Source: Mucilaginibacter sp. CSA2-8R | GTDB lineage: Bacteria; Bacteroidota; Bacteroidia; Sphingobacteriales; Sphingobacteriaceae | DNA: 64,000 bases | Assembly (NCBI RefSeq): GCF_038806765.1 | Contig: NZ_CP152389.1 | Location: forward strand, 3,596,001 to 3,660,000 | Reading direction: 5' to 3' | Shown here: positions 1-6,706 of the stretch, in pieces | Position numbering within the stretch: position 1 is the stretch's first letter | Layout of the letters: each line of letters begins with the position of its first letter | The notes under the pieces: model-generated | Databases searched by the model: none | Told to the model about the DNA's origin: nothing | What the model saw: the letters and a program-made list of their open reading frames with translations, nothing else | Program-made: the position numbers and the translations under genes

Positions 1-492
1 TTCCGTTTAAAAGAGATTAATTTATTAGACGGTTGGACAGCAGTAAACTGGATTGTACAACTTGCATTTACTGCGGCGGTATGGTTTTTCCTGGGTCCTA
101 AGGCTGTTATTTATTTGGCGGTAAGTTTCTTCTTTTCGGTAGGCTTACACCCGCTGGGTGCACGTTGGGTACAAGAGCATTTCTTAACACACGGCGAGCA
201 GGAAACCAAAAGCTATTATGGCCGTTTAAATTTCCCTAACCTCAATGTAGGTTATCACAATGAACACCATGATTTCCCTTCTATCCCCTGGAATAACCTG
301 CCAAAAGTGAAAGCTATTGCAGGCACACATTATGATAGCCTGGGTTACCATACCTCATACACCCGCTTATTATTCGAATTTTTGTTTAACCGCGAGTTGT
401 CTGTATTTTCGCGTACGGCGCGCTCTAACAGGGGTGGTAAAATAACTGCTCCCAAATCAAAAGATATACAGGAAGCTACTGCTGCTGTTTAA
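1..492 (+). CDS. Fatty acid desaturase, sphingolipid delta-4 (dihydroceramide) desaturase type, partial at left edge
   Basis: The frame is open from base 1, so only the C-terminal 163 residues are present and the start lies outside the window. The fragment carries the last histidine box (HNEHHDFPSIPW), which resembles the eukaryotic DEGS1 dihydroceramide desaturase box closely, an upstream QEH, and one hydrophobic segment near the beginning. These are membrane-bound di-iron enzymes that insert a double bond into an acyl or sphingoid chain. Sphingobacteria make sphingolipids, so a ceramide-type substrate is plausible, but specificity cannot be read from this fragment. The tail after the last box is short and polar. 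A strong hairpin follows the stop codon and separates it from the convergent gene downstream. Confidence 0.8.
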   Translation, partial: FRLKEINLLDGWTAVNWIVQLAFTAAVWFFLGPKAVIYLAVSFFFSVGLHPLGARWVQEHFLTHGEQETKSYYGRLNFPNLNVGYHNEHHDFPSIPWNNLPKVKAIAGTHYDSLGYHTSYTRLLFEFLFNRELSVFSRTARSNRGGKITAPKSKDIQEATAAV

Positions 493-508
493 TCGTAACA
501 TTACTTAT

Positions 509-549
509 AAAGCAAAGGCCCGTACAATAAATGTACGGGCCTTTGCTTT
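509..549. terminator. Bidirectional intrinsic terminator
   Basis: A perfect 18-bp inverted repeat (arms 509-526 and 532-549, loop ATAAA) has a GC-rich core GGCCCGTACA and A/T ends. It lies between the stops of two convergent genes, so it can end transcripts from either side. Confidence 0.85.
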
Positions 550-565
550 GGTAATAACTTTAAAA

Positions 566-1264
566 CTAACAGTCGCCGCCCGGCTCACAACTTGGGCCGT
601 CGGTTACATTCAATTGGATAGACCTTTTTTTAAACCCGGTGTAAGCCGTTTGCAAAGTATTTAAAAACACCTCCGTTGGCTGCGCCCCCGATACAGCGTA
701 TTGGTTATCCACTACAAAAAACGGAACGCCCCTGATGTTTAATGTTTGTGCTTCGTAAACATCCCGGTGCACGTCGTCACTGTAGGCATTGGTGGCAAGC
801 GTTTGCTTCACTTCGGCTTCATCCAAACCCACCGATAAGCCTATTTCAGTCAGCATCTCTGCATCATCGATATTTTTACCTTCGGTAAAGTAAGCTTTAA
901 ACAGTTGTTCTTCTAAAGCGTCGCCTTTATCATATTTTTTGGCCAGATGACTTAGCCGGTGAGCATTAAAACTATTGGCTACCACAGCACGGTCAAAATT
1001 ATAAGTTAAACCAACTTGTGCAGCCATTTCGGTAACCTGATCGGTCACCTGCCTGGCATAATCCATCTGCCACCCCTTACTGTCTGATAGCGATTGGTAG
1101 ACACTGATGGTCGGGTCTGTTTTAAGTGTAGGATTAAGCAAAAAGCTTTTCCATTCAATTTCAATTTCGCTGCTATGCTCAAAAGACGACAATGCCTCCT
1201 CGAACCTGCGTTTACCTATATAACAAAACGGACACTGCACGTCCGACCATATTTGTACTTTCAT
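566..1264 (-). CDS. DsbA family oxidoreductase, FrnE-like
   Basis: A 232-residue thioredoxin-fold protein of the 2-hydroxychromene-2-carboxylate isomerase/FrnE branch. The active-site motif CPFC is at residues 11-14 and the cis-proline loop reads RGVPFFVVD near residue 175. There is no signal peptide, so it is expected in the cytoplasm, unlike periplasmic DsbA. I chose the ATG at 1264 because FrnE proteins begin right before the first beta strand (MKVQIWSDV); a start 8 codons upstream at 1288 is possible. The C-terminus ends CEPGGDC, a second cysteine pair beyond the usual domain. Substrate unknown; a role in redox or stress is inferred only from the family. Confidence 0.85.
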   Translation of the reverse strand: MKVQIWSDVQCPFCYIGKRRFEEALSSFEHSSEIEIEWKSFLLNPTLKTDPTISVYQSLSDSKGWQMDYARQVTDQVTEMAAQVGLTYNFDRAVVANSFNAHRLSHLAKKYDKGDALEEQLFKAYFTEGKNIDDAEMLTEIGLSVGLDEAEVKQTLATNAYSDDVHRDVYEAQTLNIRGVPFFVVDNQYAVSGAQPTEVFLNTLQTAYTGFKKRSIQLNVTDGPSCEPGGDC

Positions 1265-1359
1265 GATATTCAGTTTCTTGATGTACAAAGATAACAGGTA
1301 AAAGTACCGTTAGGGTAAATGCCGTACAAGGTATTACGGCTCGCTGACATAAGTTAACG

Positions 1360-2274
1360 TTATTGTCTGGGAACAGGGTAATGATATATTGGCTGGTTTG
1401 TACCTTCGCTAACTGTATAAAAGCTCCTGCCATTGGGGGCAAAACCAATAGCCTCGCCTAAACGTTCCTGCTCGTAAGCAGGCTGGTTAGGTTTACGTTG
1501 CAGCGTTTGCCAAATAGGCTCGTTGCCCTCGCGCTTCCAGTAATACACCCGGCTGTAGCTTTTAAGCACTACCTGGCTCCCATCTTTAGTAATATCGCCG
1601 CTTACAATCCACTTAAAAGGTTGCAACCCCCTAAAGTGCAGCATGCAGCGTTTGGTTAACATCACCGTATCATTCGCCTTAAAGTTGAGCGGAGCAGTAT
1701 ATACCCCCACATCTTTATGCCGTTTAGTCACAATGTAAACTAACTTTTCAATCGGGTCAATCATCAGCGTCTCGGCATCCTTGGCTCCGTCCGGGTATTT
1801 TACAAACAGGGCGTCGCTTTGCACGTTAGTGTTGGCATCGGCCTTAGCGGGTAAACCGGGCTCGGGCACACGATAGATGGTTACAAACTTATTGAGCTCA
1901 GCATTATCACCAATGTCGGCCACATAAACATAGCTTTGCTTATCAACCGGACCAGGCCCAACCGCAATATCCTCACAATCTTTAGCTCCCAGATACTTTT
2001 TGTCTGCCGGTGGATAATAATATATGCCTTTTAAAGCGCCTTCGGAGTTTATGGCAAAGAAACGACTGGTATCACCACTGTCGTTATGAATGTAGAATAT
2101 ATCGGGATGAATAGAAGAAGCTGCAATGCCTGATGTTTCGTTATTAAGGCTACTTTGTAAATGCCCGGCAACATATCTGCGGTCGTCCCTTTTGTTTTGG
2201 GCATAAGCGGCAATTTCCAGCACCAAAATAAGTACTGCCCACAAGAAGCTTCGTTTCCACGTAAATTTTAACAT
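1360..2274 (-). CDS. Secreted beta-propeller-like protein of unknown function
   Basis: A 304-residue protein with an N-terminal signal peptide (MLKFTWKRSF then a hydrophobic run ending AAYAQ). The mature part has the pattern of a Bacteroidota family often labelled PE-PGRS family protein: NETSGIAASS, YIHNDSGD, KDCEDIAVGPG and VYVADIGDN recur at blade-like spacing, suggesting a propeller with acidic loops that could bind calcium. A start at 2301 would add nine residues before the signal peptide; the ATG at 2274 gives a more normal signal sequence. No catalytic motif was recognised. It is a single gene between a DsbA-like gene and a divergent DUF3810 gene, and the context does not indicate its job. 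Confidence 0.6.
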   Translation of the reverse strand: MLKFTWKRSFLWAVLILVLEIAAYAQNKRDDRRYVAGHLQSSLNNETSGIAASSIHPDIFYIHNDSGDTSRFFAINSEGALKGIYYYPPADKKYLGAKDCEDIAVGPGPVDKQSYVYVADIGDNAELNKFVTIYRVPEPGLPAKADANTNVQSDALFVKYPDGAKDAETLMIDPIEKLVYIVTKRHKDVGVYTAPLNFKANDTVMLTKRCMLHFRGLQPFKWIVSGDITKDGSQVVLKSYSRVYYWKREGNEPIWQTLQRKPNQPAYEQERLGEAIGFAPNGRSFYTVSEGTNQPIYHYPVPRQ

Positions 2275-2441
2275 CCGGTCTATAACGACAAAAATGCGCA
2301 TTTTGATATAAAACCGATATTACTAAATTGTTTTTATTGAAAATAATTAAACCTTAGGAGTTTTTAAATAACAATCCGTTAATACACGCTAACGCATTCA
2401 GCAAGTGTTAGTATCTATTTAGTGGAGTGAGGATAGGAATA

Positions 2442-2472
2442 TTTGATTATTAACTTCAGCTCACTTACTTTG
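2442..2472 (+). promoter_or_regulatory. Probable promoter of the DUF3810 gene
   Basis: TTTG at 2442-2445, a 20-base spacer, then TACTTTG at 2466-2472. The -7 box is one base shorter than TAnnTTTG. The ATG follows only four bases later. Confidence 0.45.
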
Positions 2473-2476
2473 CTGC

Positions 2477-3577
2477 ATGCGCCAAGACTTCAACACCCTA
2501 AACTATAATCGCAAAGCTTACGGGATAACCCTTTTTGTGCTTACGCTGTTATTGTTTTCAATTTTTTGGCTTGGTAATTATCCTGAATGGATAGAGACTT
2601 ATTATGCCGAAGGCTTATACCCAGCCATTAACGCAGTCAGAAATTTTTTAATTGGCTGGCTGCCTATAAGTTTAGGCGATTTATTATACTTGGCACTGAT
2701 TGCTTACCTGGTTTATTCGGTTGTCAGATTTGTTCGTTTATTAATCAATAAATCTTTCAACCACATACCATTAAGCATCATGCGGCTTATAATCGGGTTT
2801 CAGATTTTTGCCTGTGCATTTTATTTATTGTGGGGTTTAAATTACTTCAGGCCTCCGGCTGCCGTATTGTTACAGCTGCCTCAGCAAGAATATAACTTAA
2901 ACGACCTTACAAAAATTACCCGTTTGCTGATTGATAGCACCAACGCCACGCAACGTGCTTATTCGCAGTGGGCCCGCATAAATAAAAGCGAACCTGATTA
3001 TTGTGCTGTTGCATCGGCCGCTGTTAAAAAGCTGCCTGACCATTTTAAGCAATTTAAAACTTACCGGCCAGTTGCTAAAACATCACTATTTACGCCTTTA
3101 TTAAATTACATGGCTACCTCCGGCTACTTTAATCCCTTTACGGGTGAGGCTCAGGTTAATTACCAAATGCCATTAGTTAATACGCCAGTAACTGCCTGCC
3201 ATGAGATGGCGCACCAGATGGGTTTTGCACGTGAAGATGAAGCCAATTTTGTAGGTTTTTTGGCAGCCAGGCAGTCAACCGACCATTTAACGCGTTACTC
3301 GGCTTACTATCTGGCCATGCAGGAGTTTATGCGCCAGGTACGCAGACGCGATACGGCAGAATTTAACCAATTAAAAAAGCAAATATCTCAACCGGTTAAA
3401 AACAACCTGAAAGCCGACCGGCTGTACTGGGAACATTACGAAAACCAGATAAGCTACGTGACAAGTATCTTTTACGATAACTTTTTAAAGGCCAATAACC
3501 AACCGCAGGGACTGCTCACCTACAACCGCATGATTTATTTAACGATGGCCTACTATCGTAAATACGGAAGGCTGTAA
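2477..3577 (+). CDS. DUF3810 family membrane protein with HExxH motif (putative zinc metalloprotease)
   Basis: A 366-residue protein matching the DUF3810 family in layout. Three transmembrane segments lie at about residues 15-35, 65-90 and 100-122, followed by a soluble C-terminal part. The soluble part contains ACHEMAHQMGF, with HExxH at 242-246 and acidic residues E253/E255 in REDEANF just after it, which is the arrangement of a zinc peptidase. The conserved family phrases YYAEGLYP and PISLGDLLY are present. The protease role is inferred from the motif; substrate and physiological role are not known to me. It is transcribed alone, divergent from the propeller gene, and converges on the DUF47 gene with only five bases between the two stops. 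Confidence 0.8.
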   Translation: MRQDFNTLNYNRKAYGITLFVLTLLLFSIFWLGNYPEWIETYYAEGLYPAINAVRNFLIGWLPISLGDLLYLALIAYLVYSVVRFVRLLINKSFNHIPLSIMRLIIGFQIFACAFYLLWGLNYFRPPAAVLLQLPQQEYNLNDLTKITRLLIDSTNATQRAYSQWARINKSEPDYCAVASAAVKKLPDHFKQFKTYRPVAKTSLFTPLLNYMATSGYFNPFTGEAQVNYQMPLVNTPVTACHEMAHQMGFAREDEANFVGFLAARQSTDHLTRYSAYYLAMQEFMRQVRRRDTAEFNQLKKQISQPVKNNLKADRLYWEHYENQISYVTSIFYDNFLKANNQPQGLLTYNRMIYLTMAYYRKYGRL

Positions 3578-3582
3578 AACGA

Positions 3583-4227
3583 TTAGCTGTTTTTTACCAG
3601 GATGCTTTCAACCACATAAGATACTTGCTCGCATTTATCAGTGGTACGTTCTAACGACGCCAGAATTTCACCGTACTTAATTAACCTGAAAGTATCGGTT
3701 TCCTCGTTGTTTAGCACCGCAAACGCTTTGTCGTATACCATATCAGCCTCGTGTTCCAGTTGTTTGATGCGGTTACAGCTGTCAACAATAGCCTTGCCGT
3801 TACTTAAATCTTTCAAAGCCATTACGCAAGCCTCAAGCTCCAAAGCACAATCAAGCACTATTTTGCAAAGCTGGCGTATGGGTGTTGTTATAGAATCGAT
3901 GGAGTACAGGTTGATCCGGCGGGCAGAAGCATCAATGTAATCAGAAAATCCATTCATCGCCGATACCAATGCATACATATCGTTACGTTCAAAAGGAGAT
4001 ATTAACGCCTTACCAGATACGGCATATACCTGGCGCTTTAATTCGGCCGATTGTGCTTTTAACCTGCCTATTTGCGCAAATTCAGTTTTTTGTTCAGGAA
4101 CCCATTCGCCTTCAATAGCCGTATTCAGTAACTTAGCCATAGCAACGCTATTACTCGCCGCTTTATTAAACAAACCGTAAAATACGTGATCGTTATTGGG
4201 CATTAATTTGGTCAGAAAATTATTCAT
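3583..4227 (-). CDS. DUF47 / PhoU-like protein
   Basis: A 214-residue, mainly helical protein of the DUF47 family, related to PhoU. Typical features are the long amphipathic helices, the charged pair ISPFERNDMYAL near residue 78 and the C-terminal ERTTDKCEQVSYVVES. DUF47 proteins are usually encoded next to a PiT-type inorganic phosphate permease and are thought to regulate it or bind metal clusters. No permease lies beside this copy inside the window, so the partner must be elsewhere. The gene converges on DUF3810 and has about 140 bases of AT-rich upstream sequence without a clear promoter motif. Confidence 0.85.
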   Translation of the reverse strand: MNNFLTKLMPNNDHVFYGLFNKAASNSVAMAKLLNTAIEGEWVPEQKTEFAQIGRLKAQSAELKRQVYAVSGKALISPFERNDMYALVSAMNGFSDYIDASARRINLYSIDSITTPIRQLCKIVLDCALELEACVMALKDLSNGKAIVDSCNRIKQLEHEADMVYDKAFAVLNNEETDTFRLIKYGEILASLERTTDKCEQVSYVVESILVKNS

Positions 4228-4360
4228 GGGTTTTTAGCAACAATAGGGATGTCAACAATAGCTAAACTTTAGTGATTGCAAATTTACACTATAAATTGAA
4301 TGTTAAGACAATGTTTATTTGTTAACAAATTGTTAATTATACATCAACGCAAGGTTAAGA

Positions 4361-4368
4361 TACATTTG
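4361..4368 (+). promoter_or_regulatory. TAnnTTTG -7 box before two short reading frames
   Basis: TACATTTG is an exact match to the Bacteroidota -7 consensus. An ATG follows three bases later. No good TTTG is found at the right distance upstream. Confidence 0.4.
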
Positions 4369-4371
4369 CAC

Positions 4372-4512
4372 ATGCCAAAAAATGATCTTCCTACTTACGC
4401 CATCGTCGAATTACTGATCCGTTTATCATCTTGTAATCCCACAATAGGCAACTACAAAAATCATTATTATAATAACGAAAACGTAATTGTAAAAACATTA
4501 TACGGGCTATAA
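4372..4512 (+). CDS. Possible 46-residue small protein
   Basis: An ATG three bases after a TAnnTTTG box opens a 46-codon frame beginning MPKNDLPTYAIVELL and ending NVIVKTLYGL. I do not recognise it, and it has no signal peptide or repeats. It may only be the leader of the transcript that reads into the short frame at 4533. It is listed because the DUF47-to-SDR gap (4228-4605, 378 bases) otherwise has no gene, and because the promoter-like box points at it. Confidence 0.2.
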   Translation: MPKNDLPTYAIVELLIRLSSCNPTIGNYKNHYYNNENVIVKTLYGL

Positions 4513-4532
4513 CCTTACCCCAGGAATTGATT

Positions 4533-4604
4533 ATGAGACAGTTTGACGCGCCCGAAAATATTCCAGATCATGAACTGGAAGCCGTTGCACAGCAGCTAAA
4601 ATAA
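4533..4604 (+). pseudogene. 23-codon frame resembling the N-terminus of a class I SAM-dependent methyltransferase; possible remnant
   Basis: The frame reads MRQFDAPENIPDHELEAVAQ followed by QLK and a stop. From memory, this resembles the first residues of small SAM-dependent methyltransferases in Sphingobacteriaceae, where the sequence continues into the SAM-binding fold. Here it stops after 23 codons, exactly inside a 20-bp palindrome shared with the end of the convergent SDR gene. Either the rest was deleted, leaving a remnant, or this is a genuine micro-protein. The resemblance is recalled and not computed. Confidence 0.3.
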
Positions 4605-4617
4605 GTTAACTTATTTT
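4598..4617. terminator. 20-bp perfect palindrome covering two convergent stop codons
   Basis: AAAATAAGTT is followed at once by its reverse complement AACTTATTTT and then more T. It contains the stop of the 4533 frame and the stop of the SDR gene. It is very AT-rich, so terminator strength is doubtful. Confidence 0.4.
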
Positions 4618-5598
4618 TTTGAGTAAATACAAAGCACCCACCACTACACCGGCAATGCCGGCAGCACGAACTACTTTTTTATTACTCACTCTTTTCGAGG
4701 TATAACCACCCGATATTTTATTATCCTGGCGGGTAGGCTCAAAAATACTACCATTGGTTACCGGAGCAGGTTCGGCATTTTTTAAGTACATTTTTACAAA
4801 TTTGGTAGTAGCCAAACGGGTTAACGTTGGCGACAACCACTGGCTAAACCGGGCAAAGTAAGCCGAGCTACCCAGCATCACCGAGTTTTTGGGATTTTGC
4901 GCCAGCATAACCAGGGTGTGCGCTACTTTATAAGTAGGCACTACCGGAGGCGCAGGTTTTAAAACCTTACCGGTATAATTGGCTGCGTGGCTTGGACCCG
5001 GCGTATCAACAAACCCCGGAAAAACATCACAAATATGAATGCCCGGACAATCGTGTAACTCGGCCCGCAGCGCTTCTGAGTAACCGCGCAGTCCGAACTT
5101 ACTGGCTGTATAAGAAACTGAGTATGGGAAAGCTACATAGCCTCCTACCGAGTTTAAATTGATAAGCACACCGCGCTTTTGCTTTTTAAAATGCGTAAGC
5201 GCTGCATGTGCCCCGTTAACATAACCCAACAAATTGGTTTTAATAACTTGATTGTGCACCTCAATGGGTATAGTAGTAAACTCGCCCAGTGCGCCCAAAC
5301 CTGCTACGTTAATCCATACATCTAAACTACCGCCAAAAATACAGGCGTCTTTAGCTAAGCGTGCAACCGATTCGGCATCAGTAACATCGGTAACTACTGC
5401 AATAGCCTTGCCTCCCAAACGGTCGCAAAGATCAACCATTTCGTCCAGTGCTTCTTTTTGCCGGGCAGCCAATACCACTTTGGCACCATAACGTGCAAAC
5501 TCTAAAGCTGTAGCCCGGCCAATACCACTAGTAGCACCGGTTATTACTATTGTTTTTTTATTAAGAGGTGCCGCCGGCAGATATTTCGATGCTGTCAT
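4606..5598 (-). CDS. SDR family NAD(P)-dependent oxidoreductase with C-terminal extension
   Basis: A 330-residue classical short-chain dehydrogenase. The cofactor motif TGATSGIG is at residues 20-27, the substrate-side tyrosine and lysine appear in SVSYTASKFG, and NVAG takes the place of the usual NNAG. The core ends near residue 230. A further hundred residues follow, with a basic linker and a hydrophobic last segment (AGIAGVVVGALYLL then KKIS), suggesting C-terminal membrane anchoring. I chose the ATG at 5598 over 5634 because it gives the normal short lead into the first beta strand and lies after the hairpin at 5610-5642. Substrate unknown. It is co-oriented with pirin upstream but separated by a hairpin. 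Confidence 0.85.
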   Translation of the reverse strand: MTASKYLPAAPLNKKTIVITGATSGIGRATALEFARYGAKVVLAARQKEALDEMVDLCDRLGGKAIAVVTDVTDAESVARLAKDACIFGGSLDVWINVAGLGALGEFTTIPIEVHNQVIKTNLLGYVNGAHAALTHFKKQKRGVLINLNSVGGYVAFPYSVSYTASKFGLRGYSEALRAELHDCPGIHICDVFPGFVDTPGPSHAANYTGKVLKPAPPVVPTYKVAHTLVMLAQNPKNSVMLGSSAYFARFSQWLSPTLTRLATTKFVKMYLKNAEPAPVTNGSIFEPTRQDNKISGGYTSKRVSNKKVVRAAGIAGVVVGALYLLKKIS

Positions 5599-5609
5599 AA
5601 AACTATAAA

Positions 5610-5642
5610 ATGCAGGATTGTAACTGGTATACAACCCTGCAT
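5610..5642 (-). terminator. 33-base interrupted palindrome between pirin and SDR genes
   Basis: Arms 5610-5622 and 5630-5642 pair with one mismatch (ATGCAGG A/G TTGTA against its complement) around a 7-base loop. Read on the minus strand it is followed by TTTTATAGTTTT, as in an intrinsic terminator for pirin. It ends only 12 bases before the SDR start codon, so it could also be a leader hairpin or an operator. Confidence 0.55.
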
Positions 5643-5717
5643 TGGTGCAAAAGTTTAATTAAAATGGACAAATACCATACGTCTACACCGTTTGTGCTGC
5701 GTTGGTATGCAAAAATG

Positions 5718-6572
5718 TTACTCTTCCCAACTCCCAAATTTACCATCACGATAATCCTGGTAGGCTTCGGCTATCTCTTGTTGCGTGTTCATCACAAACG
5801 GCCCCTGTGATACCACCGGCTCATTAAGCGGCATGGCGTGGCCTAATAATAAAACGGCATCGGTTTGAGCACTGATTTTCAGTTCATCACCGTCGTGGTT
5901 AAATTCAACCAATTGCAATGCTTTAACGTTCGCAGTGTTAACAGCGAGCTCGCCGGAGATTACATAGAAAAAAACGTTATGCGCCGATGGCACTGGTATC
6001 TCTAACTGCGCGCCTGCTTTAAATTTAATGGTGCTTAAAAAGATACTGTCGGCCGAGTCAAACGCACCTTTTACCTCGTTCCACTGGCCCGAAATTAAAC
6101 TAACTTCTGCCCTGCCGTTATCCAATGGCAGGGTTGGTATTTCGTCGCGCTGCTTGCCAATATAAAAAGGCTCAGACATTTTAAGGCGGGCAGGCAGGTT
6201 TATCCATAATTGCAAAATCTCTAAGGGACCACCTTGCTGCTTAAAATCATCGGATGATATTTCGGCATGAATCAATCCCTTACCGGCCCGCATCCACTGT
6301 ACGCCTCCCGCTTGTATCACGCTTTCGTGCCCGCTGCTATCTTTATGCGCTATATCACCTTCTAAAATAAACGTAACCGTTTCCATACCCCGGTGCGGGT
6401 GCGGGCCAAATGGCAAGCCATTATTGTTACGTTGATACACCTGCGGACCATGATGATTTAAAAATAAAAACGGGTCAATATATTGTATCGATGCCGTTGG
6501 GATGGCCCGGTAAGTAACTAAATCGGCAATGGGCGAATAGGCAGCTTGATGGATTTTATTTATGGTTCTCAT
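5718..6572 (-). CDS. Pirin family protein
   Basis: A 284-residue bicupin. The pirin metal site is complete: H58 and H60 in GPHPHRGMETVTF and H102 plus E104 in GLIHAEIS. Pirins bind iron or another metal; bacterial members can act as quercetin dioxygenases or modulate metabolic enzymes. The length is typical. The start at 6572 (MRTINKIHQAAYSP) fits the family. It is divergent from the TonB-dependent receptor gene; the 134 bases between the two starts must hold both promoters, though no perfect TAnnTTTG is visible on this strand. The specific function is not predictable from sequence. Confidence 0.9.
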   Translation of the reverse strand: MRTINKIHQAAYSPIADLVTYRAIPTASIQYIDPFLFLNHHGPQVYQRNNNGLPFGPHPHRGMETVTFILEGDIAHKDSSGHESVIQAGGVQWMRAGKGLIHAEISSDDFKQQGGPLEILQLWINLPARLKMSEPFYIGKQRDEIPTLPLDNGRAEVSLISGQWNEVKGAFDSADSIFLSTIKFKAGAQLEIPVPSAHNVFFYVISGELAVNTANVKALQLVEFNHDGDELKISAQTDAVLLLGHAMPLNEPVVSQGPFVMNTQQEIAEAYQDYRDGKFGSWEE

Positions 6573-6706
6573 TAACGTTTGATTAGAATTTGACTTACAG
6601 TGACTTTAGCACAACTAAAGTTTCGGTTAAAATGTTTAAACACCAGTTAGCAGCCCTTACTGTTTATAGTAAATCGTTACTTTTACAGGCACATTTAACT
6701 TTATAC

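Noticed and set aside
4300..4371. Longer version of the small frame at 4372
   Set aside because: The extra 24 codons would lie upstream of and across the -7 promoter box, so they would not be transcribed.
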